Assembly: GCA_905250075.1 (NCBI GenBank)
Contig: CAJNOP010000290.1
Location: 62,001-126,000 of the forward strand
Direction: 5' to 3'
Origin: Rotaria sp. Silwood1
Lineage: Eukaryota > Rotifera > Eurotatoria > Philodinida > Philodinidae
DNA length: 64,000 bases
The notes under the pieces are model-generated. The model had not been told where the DNA came from. It worked only from the letters and a program-made list of their open reading frames with translations, and searched no databases. Every line of letters begins with the position of its first letter. Position 1 is the first letter of the stretch. The position numbers and the translations under genes were made by a program. Shown one piece after another: positions 53,001-64,000 of this stretch.

Positions 53001-53938
53001 TGTAATTGATGTATTGACTAATGCATCGGATCTAAAAACGAATAATTTAAATATACAAAAAAAAAAACAAACAACATCATTTCAATCTCAATCATAACCT
53101 TTCAGGTAATTTAACAACAAATACTCGACTCAACATAAGTTGTAATGGTTGTCTACAACAATAAATCTATAATTTTAACACATGAAAAATAAAAATAAAA
53201 ACTTACTTGCTTGTATGAATTTTCATACCGGTACCTTTAAATAATAATGGCATAGTTCCAAATATATAATCAGCATAATTACGTATATCATTTGAAGCTT
53301 TCATTAACTAAAATTATCAATAATAAGAAGAAAAAAAAATATTCAATTTCTTTTTTTTTATGAATAAATACTTCATAGGTTTTTCCTCGATGTGTAAAAC
53401 GTGTTATTGCAGGACGAGAACGAGTTGCACCACTACTACTTGGACCCATTGGTGGTTTTGTTGTTCGATTCTATATAAAGAGTTTTTTCTTTGTTAGATT
53501 AAATAAAACTTAAATACAAATCTTACAGAGCCGGGAACTTGTGATAATGGTGTTCGAGTATTGACTGCTATTGATGGTTTATTAGTTAAATTTTCATTAT
53601 CATAAGAGGAAATAAGACGTAAGGTTTTTGAATCAAATATAAGTTCTAATCCAACATCATCACTATCGGAAAACACAAGAAGACGAATATGATCTCGATT
53701 TAGATCTGGTGGTATCCATGGTCTATATCAAAAGAAATATTGAATAATTAATTTTTGTTAAATAATACTAATTTCATTTTACATACGGTAGATCGAGAGA
53801 AACAAGAGGAAGTAATGAAGACGAAGATGTTCCTGCTGTTGATGATGATGATGATGATGATGTATTAGTAGTTGAAGCATTTTTTTTTGAGGATGATTGT
53901 AAATTTTTTCCAAGAATTCGACTGAAAATTGAAGCCAT
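47085..53938 (-). CDS. FNIP1: Folliculin-interacting protein (FNIP1/2-like), 15 exons, 927 aa
   Basis: Minus-strand exons: 53938-53787, 53722-53527, 53470-53372, 53307-53207, 53152-53099, 53031-52934, 52471-52329, 52261-52185, 52132-52012, 51588-51419, 50312-50195, 50125-50073, 50005-49478, 48492-47919, 47384-47085; 2784 nt with all phases closing. The N-terminal longin part has IRLLVFSD...VGLELIFDSK and YIFGTMPLLFKGTGMKIH (about residues 65-195), with a Ser-rich linker between blocks. The middle has RRFRRCIGVAFIITFQ and HFEEFFCTHAPLIENHF (about 280-340), then PLWGQL and YGNPLYICRTVLVGSDSSLL (about 450-485). The C-terminal DENN-type region has LLPADFALLNMEDSLQEIYF (about 800). FNIP binds folliculin on lysosomes and acts in Rag GTPase/mTORC1 and AMPK signalling. 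Human FNIP1 is 1166 aa; the linkers here are shorter. A poly-Asp run (about residue 595) lies in a linker. FNIP1 and FNIP2 cannot be told apart, and in bdelloids several copies are expected. Confidence 0.9.
50630..51008. mobile_element. Foldback element in an FNIP intron
   Basis: A 379-bp palindrome with arms of about 170 bp (50630-50801 and 50834-51008) and a 32-bp centre. Inner ends TATCTCAATATTTCCGAACTG and CAGTTTCAGAAATATTGAGATA pair closely (first 14 of each are near perfect). Mid-arm AGCAGCTAGACA and TGCCTAGCTGCT also pair. The family differs from the one at 11514 and 59457. It lies inside the 50313-51418 intron and does not touch splice sites. Confidence 0.7.
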
Positions 53939-54409
53939 TTATATTGTGAAGATTAGTAATGGAAGAAATTAGATAGAAGTACAAAATATAAAATCCAACA
54001 ATTTAATTTTCGAACGAAATGTTATTAACTATATCATCATAATTTTTTTGCTTCTGCTTTTATTTTATTGTACAATACGTCTTTTCCAATAAATAACAAT
54101 CTCTATCAACAATTGATAGATAACGCCATCTAGTGATCTAAGTTGAGAGATATAGAAGTATTTGAACATGATATATATATATGTATTCTTTTTTTTTTTT
54201 TCTTTTTGGAATCGAAGAAAGAGAAAACACTTATTTCATAATAATATATTTCTCTATCACAGTTGTTAAAATCGATTGATCTATGATATATATATATATA
54301 AAAAAACAAAGAAAGAAAGAAATATCAATGCCTAATAAGGACACGAACAGAATCAACACAAGCAAAAAAAAGGAAAAAGAAAAAAAAAAAAAGAAGCGAA
54401 AGATTTATT

Positions 54410-55006
54410 TTAAGAGAATTCATATGCTTGTGGTTTATGAGCACCAGCACAGGCATGTAGTGATGCTGTAATTGCTTCTTCGGATAAATCATCTTCAGAA
54501 TTAGCATAGATTTGTATATGATAACCGTTAAAAAATCTTTCAAATTCATGTTTATGCGTTGATACACGAGCACGACGTATTGGAGTCTAATTAAATAGAA
54601 TATTTACATATAAAAAAAAGTTTATATAAAAAATCTAATAATACTTACTACACCGGCTCCAACATATGTAATGAATACAAATTTAGCTCGTTTACTTCCA
54701 TGATCATCAACAGCTCGAACACGAGCAACACCATAATAAACTTGATTCGGATTTAATTGTGTTTTCATTTCTGTTAAACCACCTGTACCTTTCCCACTAA
54801 GTACAATATCACTATTATCACCATAACTCAATAAAATCCTAGATTAAAAGAATAAAAAAAAAAAAGCCAAAACAATCAAAATTATTAAGAAAAAACAACG
54901 GAATCAAGTCATACCAATTAGTATCTGTTGCATCATTTCTAACCTCTTGCCAAGCTTCTTGAATTTCTGTACTACTTAAATCAACTGAACGTTTTGGTCC
55001 TGCCAT
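54410..55006 (-). CDS. COTL1: Coactosin-like actin-binding protein (ADF-homology), 3 exons, 152 aa
   Basis: Minus-strand exons 55006-54915, 54838-54649, 54586-54410; 459 nt in frame. One ADF-homology domain covers almost the whole protein: IQEAWQEVRNDATDTNW at the start, YYGVARVRAVDDHGSKRAKF (residues about 70-90) holding the Lys/Arg-rich actin-binding strand, FITYVGAGV, and the helix EFERFFNGYHIQIYA. The KRAKFVFITYVG block matches the KRSKFALITWIG-type sequence of coactosin rather than cofilin. Human COTL1 has 142 aa. It binds F-actin along filaments. The start MAGPKR is preferred over an upstream in-frame ATG five codons before it (MHIIT), which lies in the 5'UTR context. It lies 471 bp upstream of the FNIP start on the same strand; the genes look independent. 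Confidence 0.9.
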
Positions 55007-56990
55007 AGTTATAATATGCAAAGAAAAACTAATATATATATAGGGTTATTTTACTCTTGCACAGCTGAATCACACAACTATAACGAATAAAAAATAATAG
55101 TGTATATAATAATCTGTTGCGCATCGCATTACATCTATGTTAGATAACCTTTTTTTTTCTCGCCCGGCCCACAAACATCATTTGATAGAGAGAAGAAGAA
55201 GAAAAAAAAAAAGATGAAAACGACATGGACTATTAACGTACTCCGAAAGATATTGTTGTTGTTGTTGATGATGATAATGATGAAGCACATCATATCATAT
55301 CTTTTTCCTACTGTAAGAAATAAATTTTGGCATGAAAATTTTTTATATATACTTTATTTTATAAGCAAAAAACAAAACAAACTTATGGACTTAATAAAAA
55401 AAAAAAAGAACAACAAAAGCAAAACAAAAATGAAAAAAAGTAATGTTTCAATCAATAAATAATAGCATTTATTTCTTTAATTTAAAGATCACGTGATCGA
55501 ATATAAAGAAATTTTCTATCAAGATAACTTTAAAATATTTGATAAAAGTACAAAATAAATTTGACCTTGTATATGTATGTGAACCTATTTTCATTAACTT
55601 ATAACGAATTTCTTTTTTTTAATATTTATTTGATGACTAATATTTTACTATATGAACAACCATCAGGTCAATGATCACCTTTACCTCAATATCATATACA
55701 TGTACATATGGTAATGAATGAGTAAAATGTATTTTATATTTTAAAGTACTAGTTTCTCGACAATTTATATTCATTACAGCATTAGATAGACTATCAAGAA
55801 CTACGTAAAATACAAAAAAAAAAAAAAAAGAATATGAAACTTAATGTTGATAAAGACAATACCTCACGTAGCGGTAATATATAATGTTTTAACAAGTTCT
55901 ATAATATTGATAGTATTAGGTAGATTTTTTAAATTAGATCGTGTCAGATTTTTAATAATTTTTCATGCATCAATACACTACGTCGAATAATGTTTTGATT
56001 CATGAATATATATATCAATTCATTGATCTAGTTGTGTCACAATAAGATACAATAACTAATTTATTAAATATTTCATGTTTACAATCTGTTTTAAATGTTA
56101 TTTGGTTCACATAATCATAAATCATAATTATTATGAATACATGTATATCATCGATCATTGGAATGTTTAACATTAAGATAAAGATTAGCAACACAATTCT
56201 CATTGTTCGGACATATTTTTAGATGAGACTATGCTCGACCTTTTACATTCATATGATTCATCTGGTTTATATTCTCGATGTTTTCTTTTTTGTTTTGACT
56301 AGAAATGGTTAATAAGTATTTCGATGAAAAATAAATACTTTGAATTCGTTATTCTAAATAAATAATAAAAAACAATTATAGTATTTTATATGTTTGATAT
56401 GCTATTTTTTTTTTATGAATGATACTTTATTCGATGAGTATTTGTACTATGATAAAGATTTCTAAGACTATAAGATAATTGACAAACATAACAACATTCA
56501 GAACTTTGACTTACACATTGATAGGCAATTTTACAATCATGTATTTCATTTGTATGAGTATTTACACTAAGTGAAATGCCTAGTCGAGATATATATTTAC
56601 CATGTAAATAAAACAAAAAAAAAACACAAAATTTTACTTCAAACTCATATTGACCTTGATCAAACAGGCCAATGAATGTATTAAGGTTGGAATACTTTGC
56701 TTCCGATATGTCGTCGGATCATAGGGTACTTCATGAATTTTTAGGACTTGAGTATAAAATGCTCAATGCACTAACTTGTTAGGAAATTTTTCATAGAATA
56801 TTAACACGAAAAGGTACTTTACTGACGTATGACCCGATGTGCGAGTTCCTCGAGCTCATTGGATTAAGCGGGTAGATTGTAAAATTTCATAAAGATATAT
56901 GTTTCATTCATTTTTCGATTTTTTTCAGCTATTTTATCACTAATAGCACAAACAACTTGTCATTCATATTGATGTAGTTAAGTGTTCCCA
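55007..56990. other. Intergenic AT-rich stretch
   Basis: No exon chain seen. A minus-strand open stretch at 56413-56616 has seven Cys in about 35 codons, with a possible distant match on the minus strand near 60500-60560, so it may be a relic exon included in the duplication. Evidence is too thin to call a gene. Confidence 0.45.
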
Positions 56991-56994
56991 TAAA

Positions 56995-59330
56995 AAGTCT
57001 AACTTCTACAGGGCACATGGGATATTGGTGAACCTTTGCATAAATAAAAACGATTCCCACGTCTATGCCTTACCGTTCAGAAGTTTTTCAAATATCCAAT
57101 TGCAAAGCTCTGGTTATTTTCATCGGAAAAAGAATTCTTTAACATTTCGAATGACAAAAAAGATTTTCTTCTTTATCTTTTGCACTGTTCCATTTCTCGG
57201 ATCATCTGTAATTGAAAAATCTGTAATTTCAAGTCTGAGATTTCCGGAAAACCCAGAATTTATCTAGTATTAATATTTGATTAGGAAATTTTCTTCCCTC
57301 ATCTGAAGAACTATACATATATCTATCGATTGAAAGAAATGCCACTCCTCATGACGAAGTATATTGAGAAAAAAGAAACAATAACAGATTATTTTTCTGA
57401 TTTGCGCGTTGCTGTATAGTTTTTTAAAGACTGATAAGAATGGCTACTTTTTACTGGTAATTTATAAGATATATGATATGTTGTTGAATATAAAACATCT
57501 ACTGTCAGCCTGTGTGTGAAAAGAAGACTTACAGCCACACCCATCTAACTACACTAAAAGAAATTTACTGATTGCTGTAGATATCATTATTTGCCACGAG
57601 ATTGTTTCAAAGGTCATTCATTAAAGCCGTAAAACCTACGAGAATCATGATGTTTTTGATTATTTCGATACTAGGTTGCTTAACTAACGTCTACAATTTT
57701 GTGCAGGAAGTTTAAACACTATGAATCTGGACAAGATGAATTGTAGCAAACAGATAAACATTTACATTGATAGGAATTATAAATTATTTAGTTGAATAAA
57801 AAATATTTTAAATGGAGGACAAAAAGTTAATCTAATCAAATACTTATTTTATCAAGAAAAAGTACAAATTCCAAGTTTGATATCAGCATAGGTCACTAAT
57901 ATCTCAAAGAAGATTTCTTTGAAAAAGTGAGTATTGTGTTACTGTTTCAAGTGAAAACTTTGACACATTTTTTTTAAATATAAGTTATTATATTTTTTGT
58001 AGTTGCAAGACTCTGGGGAAAACTTTTTTTAACTTGGCAACATTCTTACATTGGTTCACTGGATGTGTACTCGGCAAATAAATCGTGACCATTAAAAATT
58101 CACTATGTTTTTATTTTGTATGCAATACATAAAATTCAATCAACAGATCTATGAAATAAAAATTTGAATAATACAGTTTTTTTTTGTAGTTTTTCATAGA
58201 ATTTTATGCATGGATTTACATATAAAGAAATGTAAAGAACGGTGCGTGAAACACAAATAAAAACAATAGAATGGAGGAAAAAATCCTCTGTTATAATTCA
58301 TACTTTATCTAATAGATAATACTTTCAACCAAAATCAGTTCTCAAACTAGATAGTCAAGAGATAAAATCTTAGAAAAAAAAAAGTTCATTTCAAATTTCG
58401 TACATCTACTCCTAAAAGCACAACCCTTTCATAATGCAGAATATAATTACTCAAAAACAGATCGATCATAAAGATTAATTGTCGAAGATCATGATAATAC
58501 TTCACAATTAACAAGCACCTTCACTGCTGAGTAAGATAATATATGTATATCGATCTAATTCGAACATAGAAGTTTTTTTGTAGATTGATAAAACCGATGG
58601 TAAATAAACATGTAATATCTGATCAAAGATTGTTGCAATTATTATTGTAATATGCATTGTTTTAACTGTAGCTATTGTTGTCGGTGTGGCAGTTGGTGTT
58701 AAGTCTAGACGAGGTATATCAGAAACAACAACAAATAATTTCACTTCATGCAAATATATTTCCCTATTCTTCGATTCACACATCTGGATGAAAATGTTTT
58801 CTTAGCTTCAGTATCAACAACAACCTTAGTCACTGGTATTAGTATAGGAAATCAAAGCGGATCACCTTGTTCATCGTATACAACCATCGATGATCCGTCA
58901 CGAAATATTGCTCAATCGACATTATACGCTTTGTGTGATAAAGGATCACCATTCAATACGAGTAATGGTGGCTCTTGGATACGATTTATTGGTACTGGTG
59001 GTACTATTATTCCATTAATATCGCTTGGTATGGGTCACTGTAGTGCTTATACAGGAGGTTGGTTCAATGGAACGCTACCAACAACAGTGAGTGCTGTAGT
59101 TAATAGAACTGTATGCTTCACAACATCTCGAGTGCTTTGTATTTACAACCGTTTTGTGTCAGTAATTAACTGTGGTAGCTTCTATGTTTACTTTTTACCA
59201 CCTGTGACTGTTTGTATTGTACGCTATTGTACAACATGACTGTGTTTGTTTGTAGAACTGATTGTGCGAATTCTGCAATAATTTAAAAAGAAACAAACTT
59301 TATGCTGACATTGATAGTTCTGTTTTAGCA
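56995..59330 (+). repeat. Tandem duplication, copy 1
   Basis: Matches 61320-63870 along most of its length with strong divergence in non-coding parts. Recognisable anchors are AGTCTAACTTCTACAGGG (57000; second copy near 61338), TCATAGAATTTTATGCA (58192; second copy 62729) and the D8C exons (58812; second copy 63372). The copies start about 4.5 kb apart. Confidence 0.75.
58295..59239 (+). pseudogene. Membrane-anchored D8C-domain protein, copy 1, broken
   Basis: Three exons can be matched to copy 2. The cytoplasmic exon (58295-58530) has TAA where copy 2 has CAA (58317-58319), plus later stops. The membrane exon (about 58584-58746) has a 1-nt deletion in its first 17 bp, after which the helix frame KIVAIIIVICIVLTVAIVVG is still open. 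Its donor is GC where copy 2 has GT. The third exon (58812-59239) is fully open and keeps all eight Cys, with SCC-type spacing from SPCSSYTTIDDPSR to RYCTT, and the block SWIRFIGTGGTIIP. This D8C module is the one found in uromodulin, GP2 and OIT3. A shortened product from an ATG at 58748 would lack a signal or helix. Confidence 0.75.
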
Positions 59331-59456
59331 TTAAAATCTTCAAATGCAATTTTTCTAAATTTTAGATAAATCTCACACCGACATTATGTATGGATAGTTA
59401 TCAGCTGCATTCTTGTTTTTTATTGTTTTAAGATATAGAGCTCCATTTGTTTTCGT

Positions 59457-60091
59457 AAGACTTACGAGAGAACGTTTTCAACTGTCAAATTCCTTTTGAG
59501 TTCAGACTTTGCGCATCAGACAGACCCTAGTGAGGTATGAAAAATCTCAAGAAATTAAATGACCTTAGGTCTTCTGTCCAGAGTTATAAGTATTTTACTG
59601 GAATTTTAGCCTAGAGCATGATATGTACGAATAAATTGAATGACGGTGTTTCGCTGTGAGACTTTGCCCACAGACAGGTCTATTGATGATTAGAACACCC
59701 TGAAAATTTCAACTCAAAAGAACATTTCCTTCCCGAGATATTAAAGTAAGAAAAAACAGAGAATTCTAGCATTTGTTGTCCTATATCAGTCATTTTTGGG
59801 ACATTAATATCTCTAGAAGGAAATGTTCTTTTGAGCTAAAATTTTCAGGTTATTCTAATCATCAATGGACATGTCTCTGGACAAAATCTCACAGTGAAAC
59901 ATCATCATTCAATTTGTTCGTACATACCATGCCCTAGGCTAAAATTCCAGTAAAATGCCTATAACTCTGAACAGAAGGCCTAAGGGTATTTAATTTCTTA
60001 AGATTTTTCATACCTCACTAGGGTCTATCTGATGCACAAAGTCCGAACTCAAAAGTGATTTGACAGTTGAAAACGTTCCCTAGTCAGTACG
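59457..60091. mobile_element. 635-bp foldback element
   Basis: Arms 59457-59749 and 59803-60091, about 290 bp each, are reverse complements at roughly 85 percent or better by eye. Examples are GACCCTAGTGAGGTATGAAAA (first 19 pair) with TTTTCATACCTCACTAGGGTC, and GAACATTTCCTT with AAGGAAATGTTC. There is no open frame. Its left end AAGACTTACGAGAGAAC is identical to that of the element at 11514. It sits between the two D8C copies, outside the duplicated blocks. Confidence 0.85.
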
Positions 60092-61319
60092 ATACCCATC
60101 CAAGATCCTGTAACAAACTGGTAACAGAGTACCCGAAAAGATACTCAATTGGCAGAAGATCCAATACACAAGTACCTCGAACTCAGCAAATTCATTTAGG
60201 CATATTTTGAAGATCTGTAAGAATATATACCTCACATTCATTTGTCGATCTTTTTCAACTGTTTTATAACCAGTAGCAAATACATCTTGTTGTTCACATT
60301 TGTGTAACAATATATGAATTGAAATGCACACATGAAATATTAACATGTATTCTGAATATTTTTCTCCATTGTAATGTCGATTATTATAATCATATTTGTC
60401 ATTATTTACAGATTAAATATCAAATGTACGAAGCATTTTAGAGTCTTACCTAATTATATATGATTTTCAATCTTGATCAAAAAGTCACAATATGAATTTA
60501 TTATTGTTTGTATGCATAATTGACATTTTATTTTACATGTATGATCTACATTACGAGTATAATGATCACAACGCTTGAAAAAATTTTGAACATAAACAGT
60601 TTACAATGATGTTTTCGAAGTTATAATTGAGAAGATAATTACAAAATAAAATGATTTAACTTTAAGCAACGATATAAAAATCAATGATTTTTGTTAACAT
60701 TGATCGTTTATTCACCATTGATTTATGAACACATAATTGTGAGACTAGCAAGAAATTCTATTCCCTTTATTCAACAAAAAAATAAATGTAACAAAAGCTG
60801 CTGCATGTGATCAATTTCCATGTGAAAACTTGATTTTTCAAAATGATACAAGCATTATCTAAGATTTTTTCCATCAAATGATTTTTGTTGTTGATCTATT
60901 GTACTAGTTGTATCTCGTCGATCAATATCTCTGATTACTTCTATATTAAGATTGCCAGCATCTAGAAGTTAGTCTCTTTTCGCTAACAATGTTTTTCGTC
61001 GGATGTCGGTGTTGGAAAAGAAGAAACCTATAGACACATCCACGTCGCACTCTGATAAATCTCTGTCTAGATATACTGTATATTGAATCCAAACCTTTTT
61101 GGTTTCATGTTGACATAGGTATAATCTTATAAAGCATTTAGATAAAGGCACAAATCTTATATCTGTTAAGTGATCTTTCCTTCTGTATGTTGTAGCTTTT
61201 CATATCGATCAAAGCCATAGATATTGTCTATTGTAACGTTCTTCATGGAATATATTGTTTACAGGTTTGATAGTTTGTAGTATGCTACATGATTCAACGC
61301 ATGCTCATGTCCATAATTA

Positions 61320-63870
61320 ATAGTATTCCTAAAAAAATCTAACTTCCACAGGGGCATGGAATATTGATGAAACTTGGCATCGATGTTTGGATCATGGAAG
61401 TACATTAATAAAAACAATTTCATGTCACCATACATCACTATTCAGAGAATTTCTAAATATTAAGCTCGGAAGCTTGGGTTGTTTTCATTTTGAACAGAAC
61501 TCCTTACCAATTCGGGTGAAGGAAAAGACTTCTTTAATTTTTACTCTATTTTGTTTTGCGGATTATCTATAGTTAAAAAAATCTGAAGTTTCTGTCCTTG
61601 ATTGTTTTAGAAAACTTAGAGTTTATCAATCATCGACGATTCATTATAAAATCCCTTTGCTTTCTCTGAAGGACTATGCGTATATCTATTGCTTAAAAAG
61701 CAATATAGTTCATCAGAATGAAATATATAGAGAAAAGAATTCGTTCACATTTCGGTTATGACCGAAAAAAATCAATTTTCAGAAAAAATAGAAGAACAAC
61801 AAATAAAGTCTTTAACTTAACTTGTTGCCTTACAGATTGTCAGAGACTGATAATGATGATCAGTTTCCACTAGTAACTTCTACGAAATATGTTGTTTTAC
61901 TCTATATAAAATATCTATTTTCATGATGTAAGTGAAGAGAAGATCCGCAAGATTTGAGTATCTTGAAAAAAATGTTTGTTTATTTTGCGAATCTAACTAT
62001 ACACAAAATTTACTGATTGCTTCAATCATTATATTTGTACAGATACTTCGAAAGATCATTCATTGAAGCCGTAAAAACCTTTGAGATTCATGGCAATTTT
62101 GATTGTTTCAAAACCAGAAAATTCCGGCAACATGTTAATATCTTTATCTCAAAGATCAGTTTGTTTTTTTGATGAAAATAGAGTTTTCTGAGGAAGTGTT
62201 TGAAATTTCTAATTTTCATCAGAAAATTTTGAGAAAAAAACTATGAATCTAACCAAGATGTTTGTACCAATAGAGTTTACTTATTACATTGATGTGATTT
62301 GAAAATACTGTAGTTAAATAAAAAAAAACATTTTTTAAAGGAAAGGAACAAGTCAGTCTAATCGAATTCTAATTGTGTCATGAAAAAATAAAAATTCTAA
62401 GTTTCATTTCAACAATACCTCTAAAATATCACAGAGGATTTTTTTTGAAAAAATAACTACAGTAATAAAAGCTGTTGTTTCAAGTGAAAAATTTCGAAAC
62501 ATCTTTCTAATACAAGTTATCATATTTTTCTAGTAACAAGACTATTCTAAAAATTCGTTTTTCATTTTGACAACATTCTTAAATCTGTTTGCTTAATTTA
62601 TCCTCGGAAAAAACAACATGGTCATCAAAATTTCACTACTGTTTTGTTTTTAAAGCAATACACAAAATTTAAACCACAGATCTATGAAATAAAAATTTGA
62701 ATAATACAATTTCTTTTGTAGTTCTTCATAGAATTTTATGCACAGATATATATATATAAAGAGAAGGAGAGAATGATACATAAAACAGAAACAAAAACAA
62801 TAGAATCGTTTCAATCAGAATTGAATGACAGAAGCAATCCTGTGTTGCAGTTCATACTCTACCTAATAGACAACATTTTCAACCACAATCGATTATCAAA
62901 TTAAATAGTCAAGAAATAAAACCTAAGAAAAAAAAAGTTCAATTCAAGTTTCGTACACCCATTCCTAAAGCACGAGCATTTGAAAATACAGAACTTACTC
63001 AAAAACCAATCGATCACAAAGATCGATTTGTCGAAGATCATGATTATACTTCACAATCAACAAGTATCCTTACTACTGAGTAAGATTATATATATATATC
63101 GAATTCATTAAAGCATAGAAGTTTTTTTGTAGATTGCTAGAAACCAATCGTAAACAAACTGGCAGTACCCGATCAAAGATTATTACAGTTATTATTGTAA
63201 TAACTGTAATTATTTTAATTGTGGGTATTGTTGTCGGTGTGGTAGCTGGTGTTTCTAAGTCTGAACAAAGTACATCGGAAACAACGACAATAAATAATCA
63301 AACTTCATGTAAATACGGTGTTTCTATTGTTTGATTCAGATATTTGAACGAAAATGTTTTCTTAGTTTCAGTATCAACAACAACCTTAGTGAGTAGTATT
63401 AGTATAGGAAATCAAAGTGGACTACCCTGTTCATCATATACAACTATTGATGATCCATCACGCAATGTTGCTCAATCATCATTATTCGGATCATGCGATA
63501 ATGGATCACCATTCAATGCGAGTAATGGTGGTTCTTGGATACGATTTATCGGTACTGGTGGTACTATAATTCCATTAGCAGCACCTGCTCAAGGTCATTG
63601 TGGTGCTTACGTAGGAGGCTGGTTCAATGGTATATTACCGACAACAGTGAGTTCTGTAGGTAACGGAACGGCATGCTTCTCAATGAATACAGTTCCTTGT
63701 TTTCTCGCCTCCTCTGTATCGATAATTAATTGTGGTGGTTTCTATGTTTACTTTCTACCACCTGTCTCTGTTTGTAATACACGCTATTGTACAACATGAC
63801 TATATTTTTTTGCAGAATTGAATGTGGCATTTTTGCAATAATTTCAAAAAAAACTAACTTTATGATAACG
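61320..63870 (+). repeat. Tandem duplication, copy 2
   Basis: Counterpart of 56995-59330. The open stretch at 61387-61572, with upstream Trp/Cys residues (AWNIDETWHRC, ISCHH), is not conserved as an open frame in copy 1. Confidence 0.75.
62851..63799 (+). CDS. Membrane-anchored D8C-domain protein, copy 2 (5' end unresolved)
   Basis: Exons 62851(?)-63079, 63133-63308, 63372-63799. Donors are GA/GTAAGA and T/GTAAAT, acceptors TTGTAG and TTTCAG, and phases agree over about 276 codons. A basic cytoplasmic segment (KPKKKKVQFKFR) and an acidic stretch come first. One helix follows (IITVIIVITVIILIVGIVVG, 20 residues), then a Ser/Thr-rich stalk. The extracellular D8C domain has eight Cys, GSWIRFIGTGGTIIP, GGWFNG and GGFYVYFLPP. 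D8C modules occur in uromodulin, GP2 and OIT3, where they present glycans or bind microbes. No N-terminal signal is seen, so a type II orientation is inferred. The first Met is not found: a TGA lies just upstream in frame, and acceptors at 62831 or 62850 are possible. The function in rotifers is unknown. Confidence 0.75.
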
Positions 63871-64000
63871 ATTTTAAATAGAAGAGTCGACAGTATGGAT
63901 GACGTTACGCCTTATTTAGCATCATCATATCATTAATCGGATCGTTCACATCAAAAGTACACGTTTTTATACGCCACTATGAGAGAAAAAAAAGAGAATA
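63800..64000. other. 3' flank of the D8C gene
   Basis: It should include the 3'UTR of copy 2; the first 45 bp still match the DNA after copy 1. No further gene is visible before the window ends. Confidence 0.5.

Noticed and set aside
56413..56616. Cys-rich minus-strand frame with a faint match near 60500-60560
   Set aside because: The match is about 20 residues by eye and gapped; no splice-linked exons. Kept only as a note.
1..64000. CRISPR array, operon-like bacterial layout, tRNA or rRNA genes
   Set aside because: The genes are intron-containing animal genes; I found no regularly spaced repeats with unique spacers and no tRNA or rRNA signature by reading.

Overview
The window is nuclear DNA from a small metazoan, most likely a bdelloid rotifer. 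It is very AT-rich, and the genes are animal genes with many phase-correct GT-AG introns, most of them 45-70 bp. G-rich/C-rich arrays built on TGTGGG/CCCACA units at 30.1-31.4 kb match the telomeric repeat known from bdelloids (recalled, not checked). All exon joins below were made by hand from splice signals and reading frame. Six of them close to a whole number of codons, which supports them, but none has been checked against transcripts.

Layout. (1) 2231-16667 (+): a 21-exon TOGARAM1/crescerin-like gene (1800 aa, TOG domains at both ends), whose long introns carry inverted-repeat elements. (2) 19068-25296 (+): a 24-exon receptor guanylyl cyclase of the natriuretic-peptide-receptor type (1083 aa). 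(3) 26912-29251: a decayed piggyBac element whose two ends can still be recognised. (4) 29.7-32.1 kb: an island with a perfect-looking hairpin, two head-to-head telomere-like arrays and a degenerate 153-bp tandem repeat of higher GC, resembling an internalised subtelomere. (5) 34426-35023 (-) UBL3-like and 35346-39510 (+) ATAD5/Elg1-like, divergently transcribed from a 322-bp gap. (6) 39511-45825: a 6.3-kb stretch in which I see no gene. (7) 45826-46366 (+): a small secreted prohormone-like protein. (8) 47085-53938 (-): a 15-exon folliculin-interacting protein (FNIP) gene, followed upstream by 54410-55006 (-), a coactosin-like gene. (9) 56.9-63.9 kb: a tandem duplication carrying two membrane-anchored D8C-domain (uromodulin/GP2 type) genes, one of them broken, separated by a 635-bp foldback element.

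The genes do not form an operon or a single pathway. They are ordinary cell-biology genes: ciliary microtubules, cGMP signalling, prenylated ubiquitin-like protein, PCNA unloading, FLCN-FNIP nutrient signalling and actin binding. The points most worth a second look are the lost Walker A lysine in the ATAD5-like protein, the head-to-head telomere-like arrays, the foldback family sharing a 17-bp terminus at two places 48 kb apart, and the uneven decay of the D8C duplicates.
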